Source: Acidobacteriota bacterium (lineage in GTDB: Bacteria > Acidobacteriota > Thermoanaerobaculia > Gp7-AA8). From it: 36,680 bases of DNA. Below the pieces are notes generated by a model. The model had not been told where the DNA came from. It made no database searches and saw only the letters and a list, made by a program, of their open reading frames with translations. Made by a program: the position numbers and the translations under genes. Positions 26,352 through 32,884 of the stretch are shown here, piece after piece; position 1 is the first letter of the stretch; the number at the start of each line of letters is the position of its first letter. The DNA lies in assembly GCA_016184115.1 (NCBI GenBank), contig JACPDH010000064.1:1-36680 (forward strand). The letters are read 5' to 3'.

Positions 26352-27869
26352 ATGGTGCGACGCCTGTTCATCCTTCTAGTGGCCTGTATTGAAGGAATTG
26401 GTACCGCCGTTGCGGACGCCGCGCGGCCAGATGCGAGTCGGCGCGACGTAGGCGATGCTGGGACATCGTCGAGGAGCGACGGCGAAGCAGATGGCCGCGC
26501 GCCGACCGCAACCCGAAGGGCTAGTGGTGGTTGCCGGGGAATCTCGGCGTCTCTCGTCGTCGACGATGCCACCGCATCGCCTCCTCTTCGTTCCTTGATC
26601 TTCCCCGGCAAGCACCACCAGCGGCGGTACCAATTCCTCCAATACAGGCCACTAGTCTTCGCCCTCACACTCGTGGCCCTGGCGGCTGGAGCGGAAGAGC
26701 CACCGGATTCGTCGGTGGAAGAACGCCTTCAGCGTCTCGAGAAAGGGTTCGAAGAGCTGAAGAGCGTGAACGAGACACTGCTCGCCGAGAACGCGAGCCT
26801 GCGCAAGCAGCTCGACCTCGTCGCGAGCGAAGCCAAAACGCCGGTGGTGAGGCCGTCAGGCAAGCCGGAAAAGCTCCAGTTTGGCGGCTTCGTGCAGGTG
26901 CAAGGCGAAGCGGGAGACGCGGTGGCCAGCCGCTTTGCGGACGATGGCGACCGGATCTTCGTTCGCCGCGCGCGCCTTTCCGCCTCGGGGAACTTCGCTC
27001 GACACATCGACTATCGGCTCGAGTCGGAGTTTGCCGGAACTCTCGGCAACTCGAGCGCGATGCGCGCTCAGATGACCGATGGATACGTCACATTCACGCA
27101 CTGGCCCGCTGCGACGATCCGGACAGGGCAGTTCAAGACCCCGTTCGGTTTCGAGCAGCTAGTCTCCGACACGAAGCTCGCGACTCCCGAGCGCTCCGTG
27201 ATCAACGACATGCTGACACCGGGTCGTCAGTTAGGCGTTCAGCTCGCCGGGGACATCGCCGGCAAGCGCCTCAGCTACGCGCTCGGTGCGTTCAACGGCA
27301 ACGCGTCGAACACGAGCTTCAACGACGGCGACAACTTCATGGTCGCAGCCCGGCTCTCCGCGCTTCTTGCAGGCAGCTCCGGCGGATCGAAGAGTCTCCG
27401 GATCGGCGTGAACGGCTACACGTCCGAGGATGAGTCGGTCTCCGTTTCGCCGGCGCTCGGGCTCGATTCCACGCCGGCGACACCGGCGCGCGACAACGTA
27501 TTCGCCGGCACGCGTACCGGCTACGGCATCGACGCGCAGTTCGTCGCCGGGAGGACCGAGATCTGGGCAGAGTACCTCGCAACCGACTTCGAGCCGCTGA
27601 AGGGGCTTCACTCCGACGTTTCGGCATCGGGCTGGTACGCACAGGCGGGCTACTTCGCGCTTCCGGGTACGATCCAGGTCGTCGGCAAGTACGAGTCAAA
27701 CGACCCATCCGACCTTCGCACGGGAGACGACGCCGATGTGTTCTGGCTCGGAGCCAATTGGTTTCTGCAATCTCACGACATCAAACTGCAGTTCTTCTAC
27801 GCGATCGATGATGCCGAGAGCGCGGACGGCTCTGGACGCGTCGTCGCGCGCGTGCAGACGGTTTTCTGA
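26352..27869 (+). CDS. Phosphate-selective porin (OprO/OprP-like) carrying an in-frame MITE insertion in its signal peptide
   Basis: 505 residues as it stands; without the insertion 413, a normal length. ATG at 26352 follows GGAG. Residues 1-9 (MVRRLFILL) are the n-region and half the hydrophobic core of the signal peptide. The core then breaks into element-encoded sequence and resumes as VFALTLVALAAGA|EEPP. A coiled coil follows (VEERLQRLEKGFEELKSVNETLLAENASLRKQLD). The beta-barrel begins LQFGGFVQVQGEAG and includes IFVRRARLSASGNFARHIDYRLESEF, TIRTGQFKTPFGFEQL and a C-terminal SADGSGRVVARVQTVF with terminal Phe, as in Porin_O_P trimers. Likely an outer-membrane channel for phosphate or other anions. 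Whether the present N-terminus still exports is unclear (see findings). Confidence 0.9.
   Translation: MVRRLFILLVACIEGIGTAVADAARPDASRRDVGDAGTSSRSDGEADGRAPTATRRASGGCRGISASLVVDDATASPPLRSLIFPGKHHQRRYQFLQYRPLVFALTLVALAAGAEEPPDSSVEERLQRLEKGFEELKSVNETLLAENASLRKQLDLVASEAKTPVVRPSGKPEKLQFGGFVQVQGEAGDAVASRFADDGDRIFVRRARLSASGNFARHIDYRLESEFAGTLGNSSAMRAQMTDGYVTFTHWPAATIRTGQFKTPFGFEQLVSDTKLATPERSVINDMLTPGRQLGVQLAGDIAGKRLSYALGAFNGNASNTSFNDGDNFMVAARLSALLAGSSGGSKSLRIGVNGYTSEDESVSVSPALGLDSTPATPARDNVFAGTRTGYGIDAQFVAGRTEIWAEYLATDFEPLKGLHSDVSASGWYAQAGYFALPGTIQVVGKYESNDPSDLRTGDDADVFWLGANWFLQSHDIKLQFFYAIDDAESADGSGRVVARVQTVF
26376..26655. mobile_element. MITE-like element (272 bp) with inverted ends and CTAG duplication
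   Basis: CTAG at 26376-26379 and 26652-26655 flanks a 272-bp element (26380-26651). Its ends are inverted repeats of about 34 bp: left TGGCCTGTATTGAAGGAATT then GGTACCGCCGTTG, and right, in reverse, TGGCCTGTATTGGAGGAATT then GGTACCGCCGCTG. A second, nested inverted pair lies inside at 26518-26541 and about 26602-26627 (GTGGTGG...TTGCCGGGGAA). It has no transposase gene. A 4-bp CTAG/YTAR-type target is known for several IS4/IS5/IS701-like transposases, so mobilisation in trans by such an enzyme is inferred. CTAG is palindromic, so a TA duplication with longer ends cannot be excluded. Element plus one duplication is 276 bp, or 92 codons with no stop in the porin frame. Confidence 0.93.
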
Positions 27870-27969
27870 ACTGGCGCTCCGGGCCTCGGCTCCGCGTCAC
27901 GATTCGCCTAACTGACGAGCTGGAAGCGCGAATCGAGCTTCGCGAAACTATCGTTTCTCGTCGCGAACG

Positions 27970-28227
27970 TCACCGCTGCGCGTCGCCCGGACGAGTCGCC
28001 TTCACGTTCTCGCGCGCGTACTCCATCTCTTCGAACGTCGACACGATCGCGAGTCGCGCCTCACGAACCAGAAGCAGACTGCCATAGAGAAGCGCGAACG
28101 CCACGGTGATACCCGGGACGATCGCAACGATGTTCCACCAGGCAAAGAGGACGACGGCAGCGACCCCCAGGCTCGTCGCGACGAAGAGGCCGATCGACGC
28201 ACGAAACTGGCACCTCGTTTGCTCCAT
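27970..28227 (-). CDS. Small two-helix membrane protein, unknown
   Basis: 85 residues. Two hydrophobic segments (about 10-30 SIGLFVATSLGVAAVVLFAWW and 32-53 IVAIVPGITVAFALLYGSLLL) are followed by a charged C-terminus (REARLAIVSTFEEMEYARENVK). It has no signal peptide apart from the first helix and no strong Shine-Dalgarno before the ATG at 28225-28227. The length and codon pattern support a real gene, but I do not recognise the family. It is divergent from the small barrel gene at 28288. Confidence 0.55.
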   Translation of the reverse strand: MEQTRCQFRASIGLFVATSLGVAAVVLFAWWNIVAIVPGITVAFALLYGSLLLVREARLAIVSTFEEMEYARENVKATRPGDAQR

Positions 28228-28287
28228 CTAGCCCCGAGGCCCGGGCCGGGCACGCCCGCCGTCGCGCCTTGAAAGGAGCACCGCCTC

Positions 28288-28737
28288 GTGAAAAAGACTT
28301 CAGCACTTCTCGTTCTAGTGGCAGCGATCTGCCTCTTCACTCCCGACGCGGCAGCACAAGTCTCGTTCGGACTGCGCGCCGGCCAGTACACCGACATCGA
28401 GGAGCCGATGGTCGGTGTGGAGCTCATCACGAAGATCGCGCCGCACTGGTACTTCAACCCGAACATCGAATACGTATTCGTCGACGACGGCGACCTCGTG
28501 ACGTTCAACGCCGACGTCCATTACGACTTCACGACCGGCTCAAACGTGCTGCTCGTCTGGGCCGGCGGCGGACTCGCGGTCGTTCACGAGAACATCGTCG
28601 AGAGCGACACGAACATCGGAGCGAACATCCTCGGCGGCGTCGGATGGAGACTCGGTGAGGTCATCCCCTACGTGCAGGCGAAGGCACTCCTAGGAGACAG
28701 GGACGACTTCGTCGTCGCTGGAGGTATCCGATTCTAA
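28288..28737 (+). CDS. Small outer-membrane beta-barrel protein
   Basis: 149 residues starting at GTG 28288, with AAGGAG 10 bases upstream. Signal peptide MKKTSALLVLVAAICLFTPDAAAQ, cleaved after AAA. The mature part alternates hydrophobic and polar residues: VSFGLRAGQYTDIEEPMVGVELI, WYFNPNIEYVFVDDGDLVTFNADVHYDF, VLLVWAGGGLAVVHE, ANILGGVGWRLGEVIPYVQAKALLG. It ends DDFVVAGGIRF with the terminal Phe of outer-membrane barrels. It probably forms an 8-strand OmpW/OmpX-like barrel. Its role is unknown. Confidence 0.82.
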   Translation: MKKTSALLVLVAAICLFTPDAAAQVSFGLRAGQYTDIEEPMVGVELITKIAPHWYFNPNIEYVFVDDGDLVTFNADVHYDFTTGSNVLLVWAGGGLAVVHENIVESDTNIGANILGGVGWRLGEVIPYVQAKALLGDRDDFVVAGGIRF

Positions 28738-28797
28738 GGAACGCCTTACAAAAGAGTTTGAACAATCTTCTCCATGCGAGACTGCTCCTGCCCGCCT

Positions 28798-29343
28798 CTA
28801 TTCGTCAGGGATCGAGACGGGCAGGAGCTCGCACGTGAACGTCGTCCCGTTGGCTTCCGCGTAGAGATGCCGCTCCGTGACCGAGAGCGACATCTTCATG
28901 CGTCGTTCGAGCAGCGGCACGATGCCGTCGATGAACGCGCGATCGAACGCGTGGACCATGATCTCCTCGCGCTTGTGGATCCGCTGCCCCGCGAGCTGCG
29001 GGAGGTACTGCCGGAGGTCCTTGTGCGTGTATACGACAACGCGGTCGCAGAGCTTGCTCGCCTTGTGAAGCCGCTCGGCGGCAGGCGCGCCAACCTCGAT
29101 CCAGGTCGTGATGCGTCCCGTCGCGTCGCGAACCCAGAGCGCGGGCTCGTCAGTGGTCGAGAGCCCGCGCGTCATCTCGATCCCCTCGGCATACTCGAGA
29201 CAGTAAGCCATCACGCGGACGAGCATGTATTCCGCAGTCTCCGACGGGTGTTGAGCGACTTTGAGCTCAATCGTCTCGTAGACGCCACGGTCGACATCGG
29301 CGAGCTCCACGGCGAAACTAAATACCGTTGCGGTCAGGGCCAT
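28798..29343 (-). CDS. yaeQ: YaeQ family protein
   Basis: 181 residues. MALTATVFSFAVELADVDRGVYETIELKVAQHPSETAEYMLVRVMAYCLEY is the YaeQ N-terminus (HPSET.E.M..R..A). Then EGIEMTRGLSTTDEPALWVRDATGRITTWIEVGAPAAERLHKASKLCDRVVVYTHKD follows the family pattern, including GLST.DEP.LW and W.E.G.P...R..KA. The fold is related to PD-(D/E)XK nucleases; the RNA- or DNA-related role is unproven. The start is placed at this ATG because the family begins MALKAT; the frame stays open 30 codons further upstream. Confidence 0.95.
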   Translation of the reverse strand: MALTATVFSFAVELADVDRGVYETIELKVAQHPSETAEYMLVRVMAYCLEYAEGIEMTRGLSTTDEPALWVRDATGRITTWIEVGAPAAERLHKASKLCDRVVVYTHKDLRQYLPQLAGQRIHKREEIMVHAFDRAFIDGIVPLLERRMKMSLSVTERHLYAEANGTTFTCELLPVSIPDE

Positions 29344-29446
29344 CGGTTCACGTGTCGAGCGACACGAGTCAACGGGTGCCGCGCGACCGATGCAGGGTAG
29401 CAGGGATTCGCGCATCGTGCTCGCCGCCTGCAACCTCCCTCCCGCC

Positions 29447-29758
29447 TCAGAACAAGTCGCGGCTGATCTCGAGCGTCGAGAGGTTCCGCACGTACGAGGC
29501 CGAGTATTGCTTGCCGTCGCGGGCCAGCATCACGTCGGAGATTCCGAGCACCCCGGCGCTCTCCGGCGGACTGATCGTCGCGGTCCCGGCTACGTCACCC
29601 GTCGCGGGATCGACCGACCGGATCTTCGCGAGCGCGCCTTCCGTCCGCACGACGAAGAGCCGCGTGCCGTCCGCGCTCCATCGCACCGGTGCGTCAGCCG
29701 GTGCGAGTCCAGGGACTCTCGTCAACTGCATTCTACGACGCCGGGTACGGGATACCAC
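29447..29758 (-). pseudogene. C-terminal remnant of a PD40/WD40-type sensor kinase or periplasmic beta-propeller protein
   Basis: About 94 residues from MQLTRVPGLAPADAPVRWSADGTRLFVVR to the stop. VPGL.P.D.PVRWSADGTRLFV, then SVDPATGDV...ISPPESAGVLGISDVMLARDGKQYSASYVRNLSTLEI, matches the last propeller blades of the PD40-tailed Ser/Thr kinases common in Acidobacteriota. The rest of such a gene is not found upstream (29759-29838 shows nothing related), so this is a broken 3' fragment. The first residues (VSRTRRRR) look like foreign sequence joined to it. Confidence 0.6.
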
Positions 29759-29838
29759 GCGCGCACAGGATGGCCAAAGGTCAGAAGTGTGGTGTCGTTA
29801 ACTCCTTGCCGTTCGCACGGGACTAACGAAACACTTAT

Positions 29839-31611
29839 CTAGAAAACCCGGTCCACCATCGCCTTCGCCTCTCCCGACGCGACCGGAACCTGAAGGCTGA
29901 ACCCTTGTGCGAACGAGAACCCGAGCTCGGTAACTGCGTGGCGGAGCGCGGAATCTTCGAGCCCTTCTGCGGTGGCCGGTACGCCGAACGCGGCTGCAAT
30001 CTGCACGAGCCTCCGCGCTCGCGCGCGCCCTTCATCCGTTCCGATCCCCGCGACGACGTGTAGGTCGACCTTGAAGGAATGAACTCGAAGCTCCTCGAGA
30101 AGCGAGAGCGGCAGGGGGCCGGTCCCGAAGTCGTCGACGCAGATCGCGATTCCGTAATGGCTGAGAAGCTCGCGATGAGAGAGGAGGTGATGCCCGGCTC
30201 GAGTCAGGCTCGACGAGCTGATGTCGAGCAGCAAGCGGGAGCCATCGATGTCGCCTGCAGTCAGCAGCGCCGCGAGCTCGTCGAAGAAGTCGTGGAAGCC
30301 AAGTTGGCGCTCCGCTACGTTGATGCTCACGGTGAGGTCGTGTGTCTCGGGAACGGACTGCCAGTGCTTCAATTGCGAACAGACCGACGCGAGCACCCAA
30401 TCCGAGAGTGGTCGAAGCACGTCGCTCTCGTTCGCGATGTGGAGAAAGTCAGCGGGAACGAGCAGGCCGCGCGTCGGGTGTGGCCAGCGGAGGAGCGCTT
30501 CGAACCCGACGATTCGTCCGCTCTCGAGTTCGACGATCGGCTGATAGAGAAGCACCATCTGCTCGTTCTTCACGGCCCGTCGCAGTTCCGATTCGAGCTC
30601 GAGGCGCTGGATCGCCTGCGCATGCTGTTCGCCGTCGCAGACGGAGTAACCACCTTTGCCGAGGCTCTTCGCGCGGTACATTGCTGCATCTGCATCGCGG
30701 AGCAGCTCGTCCGCCCGTTCGAATCCGGTCGTACTGACCGCAATCCCAATGCTCGCCCCGGTCAGGATCTCGTACTCACCGAGAACCACCGGCATCGAAA
30801 TGACGTCCTGGATCCTCTCGGCGACACGGATCGCGTCGCTCACCTCGCGCATGTCTTCGACGAGAACGGTGAACTCGTCGCCACCCAGGCGCGCGAGAAT
30901 GTCGCTCGCGCGGGCGACGGTATCGCTCGGTCGAAGGCAACTTGCGATTCTCCGGCTCACCTCGACGAGGAGCGCATCTCCCGCGGCATGGCCGAACGAA
31001 TCGTTGACCGATTTGAAGTTGTCGAGGTCGAGGTAAAGGACCGCGAAGATCGTGCCGGGATGCCGCCGCGCGCGGTTCGCCGCCCCTTCGAGCCGGTCGA
31101 GAAAGAGCCGGCGGTTAGGCAACCCGGTGAGCGCATCGTGCAGCGCGTTGCGTAGCAGCTCCTCGATCGCGAGCTTTCTCTCGGTGATATCGGTTTGCGA
31201 TCCCGCCATACGGATCGCCGTTCCCGCATCGTCGAAGAGTGCGGCGCCCCGGCAGAGCATCCACCGGTAATTCCCATCGGCCATCCTGATCCGGTACTCG
31301 CACTCGAGATGCGGCATCTCGTGACGCAGATGGAGATCGCGCGACTCGCGAAGTTGCTGGATGTCCTCCGGGTGAATGCGCTCGAACCACTCGTCGGGAG
31401 AATCCGAGATCTCGCATTCTTCGAAGCCGAGCATCTCTTTCCATCGAGGCGAGTAGTACATCAACCCCGTCGGAATGTCCCAATCCCACAAGCCGTCGTT
31501 CGCCCCTCGCGCGGCGAGCTCGTAGCGTTCCGCGCGAAGACGCAGATCCTCGGAGACGTCGCGAGGAAGTCCGGAACCGTGCGCGTCACGACTGGAATCG
31601 TCCGTCGGCAC
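29839..31611 (-). CDS. PAS-GGDEF-EAL protein (diguanylate cyclase with degenerate EAL domain)
   Basis: 590 residues from GTG at 31609-31611. PAS domain at about 28-150 (ANDGLWDWDIPTGLMYYSPRW... DGNYRWMLCRGAALFDDAGTAIRMAGSQTDITERK). GGDEF domain at about 155-325 with LDLDNFKSVNDSFGH and active GGDEF at 243-247; the inhibitory RxxD (R234-D237) lies five residues before it, so cyclic-di-GMP product inhibition is likely. EAL domain at about 340-580: E371-A372-L373, N431, DDFGTG at D493-D494, K514 and AEGLE are present, but the usual Glu of the LEITE motif is Ser466 (DISSS), so phosphodiesterase activity is doubtful. It has no membrane helix and is probably a cytoplasmic enzyme regulated through its PAS domain. 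The frame is open upstream into the divergent gene, but no start there has a Shine-Dalgarno. Confidence 0.92.
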   Translation of the reverse strand: MPTDDSSRDAHGSGLPRDVSEDLRLRAERYELAARGANDGLWDWDIPTGLMYYSPRWKEMLGFEECEISDSPDEWFERIHPEDIQQLRESRDLHLRHEMPHLECEYRIRMADGNYRWMLCRGAALFDDAGTAIRMAGSQTDITERKLAIEELLRNALHDALTGLPNRRLFLDRLEGAANRARRHPGTIFAVLYLDLDNFKSVNDSFGHAAGDALLVEVSRRIASCLRPSDTVARASDILARLGGDEFTVLVEDMREVSDAIRVAERIQDVISMPVVLGEYEILTGASIGIAVSTTGFERADELLRDADAAMYRAKSLGKGGYSVCDGEQHAQAIQRLELESELRRAVKNEQMVLLYQPIVELESGRIVGFEALLRWPHPTRGLLVPADFLHIANESDVLRPLSDWVLASVCSQLKHWQSVPETHDLTVSINVAERQLGFHDFFDELAALLTAGDIDGSRLLLDISSSSLTRAGHHLLSHRELLSHYGIAICVDDFGTGPLPLSLLEELRVHSFKVDLHVVAGIGTDEGRARARRLVQIAAAFGVPATAEGLEDSALRHAVTELGFSFAQGFSLQVPVASGEAKAMVDRVF

Positions 31612-31615
31612 AAAT

Positions 31616-31621
31616 CCTCCC
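31616..31621 (-). promoter_or_regulatory. Shine-Dalgarno deciding the GTG start of the GGDEF-EAL gene
   Basis: On the minus strand GGGAGG lies 4 bases before GTG (31611 to 31609). It fixes the start well inside the open frame and avoids overlap with the divergent gene at 31784. Confidence 0.8.
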
Positions 31622-31783
31622 TTTGTCTGCGTAATCGCATCGTACTGCCACGCGACCGGCTTGGCCAGCCTCCGGCAGAGAGTCATGGCCGCGCGTGTAG
31701 TGTTTCCGGGATTCACCACCTCGCAACAATGCCCGCGGAACCGTGCGACGGCTCGCGCGTAGATCTCACGAGGAGACACGACG

Positions 31784-32341
31784 ATGAGAATGATGACCTT
31801 TGCACTCGCAGCCTCGATGACCATGGCGCCGGCCGCACTCGCCGGCGACGGAGAGCGATGCGCGAAGCATGGCTCGCAACCAGCGGGGATCGGGGTCGCG
31901 AGCCCGTACGCGGGCGAGCAGGAACGCGCGCTGAAATCGCTCTCCGACGACGAGATCAAGGCGTTCCGTTCGGGAGCGGGTATGGGCCTCGCCAAACCGG
32001 CCGAGCTCAACCACTATCCGGGACCGAAGCACGCGATCGAGCTCGCGGGAGACCTTCGGCTGAGTGAGGAGCAGCTGGCGGCCGCGCGTCGCGCCTTCGA
32101 CGCGATGAACGAGGAAGCGACAACGATCGGACAACAGATCGTTGTGAAGGAAGAATCACTCGACCGGCTCTTCGCGTCGGGCCACGCGAACGACGACGCG
32201 GTAGTCGCAGCGACGCTCGAGCTCGGCGCGCTGCACGGGCGACTGCGGGCAGCACACCTCAAGGCGCACATCCGCATGCGCGAGATCATGACCGCTGAAC
32301 AGATCGCGGCGTACGACACGCTGCGCGGCTACACGCCGTGA
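31784..32341 (+). CDS. Spy/CpxP-like periplasmic protein
   Basis: 185 residues with a signal peptide (MRMMTFALAASMTMAPAALA). The mature protein has SPYAGEQERALKSLSDDEIKAFRSGAGMGLAKPAELNHYPGPKHAIELAGDLRLSEEQLAAARRAFDAMNEEATTIGQ. This is the Spy/CpxP-related periplasmic family with LT..Q-type motifs (LSEEQ; MTAEQ near the end). The helical rest (LDRLFASGHANDDAVVAATLELGALHGRLRAAHLKAHIRM) completes the fold. Such proteins act as envelope chaperones or metal-stress sensors; its partner is unknown. GAGGAG precedes the ATG. It is divergent from the GGDEF-EAL gene. Confidence 0.88.
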   Translation: MRMMTFALAASMTMAPAALAGDGERCAKHGSQPAGIGVASPYAGEQERALKSLSDDEIKAFRSGAGMGLAKPAELNHYPGPKHAIELAGDLRLSEEQLAAARRAFDAMNEEATTIGQQIVVKEESLDRLFASGHANDDAVVAATLELGALHGRLRAAHLKAHIRMREIMTAEQIAAYDTLRGYTP

Positions 32342-32359
32342 CGCGCGGAGAGAAAGCCC

Positions 32360-32773
32360 TCAGCCCGCCTTCGCCGCCTGCTTCACCGACTCGGTGATCA
32401 GCTTCGTGAGCGTCGGCACATGGATGTCGTCGAGTGTCCTGATGTAGAGGCACGCCTTGCCCGTCTTGTGCTTCCCGAGCTTTGCGAGAAGCTCCTCGCG
32501 CATCGGAAAGCCGGTGACGAGGTAGAGGGTCAGGTCTTGTTTTCGCGGCGAGAAGCCGACGAGCATCCAGTCGATCTCGCGGCCGGTCGCATACTTGTAT
32601 CGCCGGATCCCGAAGCCGACGATACTGGAGCCCCACATCTTCGGTTCGCACTTCGTGATCTTCGACATCAATCCGACGATCGTGACGCAGTCGCGGCGTC
32701 TTCGTTCGTCTGCAACCCCTTCGAGAAACTTCGTCACGCTCGCATCGTTCAGCTTGGTCTTCAGCTCGGCCAT
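32360..32773 (-). CDS. DUF1801 domain protein
   Basis: 137 residues. LNDASVTKFLEGVADERRRRDCVTIVGLMSKITKCEPKMWGSSIVGFGIRRYKYATGREIDWMLVGFSPRKQDLTLYL, with a conserved W.S..GFG.Y.Y.....G....VGFSPRK pattern, is characteristic of DUF1801 proteins. The domain has a YdhG-like fold that is widely distributed and without a known reaction. The cytoplasm is its likely location. A strong GAGGAGGGGG lies before the ATG (32771-32773). It ends 18 bp from the convergent Spy-like gene. Confidence 0.92.
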   Translation of the reverse strand: MAELKTKLNDASVTKFLEGVADERRRRDCVTIVGLMSKITKCEPKMWGSSIVGFGIRRYKYATGREIDWMLVGFSPRKQDLTLYLVTGFPMREELLAKLGKHKTGKACLYIRTLDDIHVPTLTKLITESVKQAAKAG

Positions 32774-32884
32774 CGGCCCCCTCCTCGACGCGCGTCGTGG
32801 GATCGCTTCGTCCTCGCGGCGCGCGTCAGAGATACTCCCTGCGCTTCGTCAGTGATAACCAGAAGATTGGCGACGCGACGATCG

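Noticed and set aside
28735-28748. Terminator after the small barrel gene
   Set aside because: Only a 5-bp stem (TAAGG/CCTTA) with no U-run after it.
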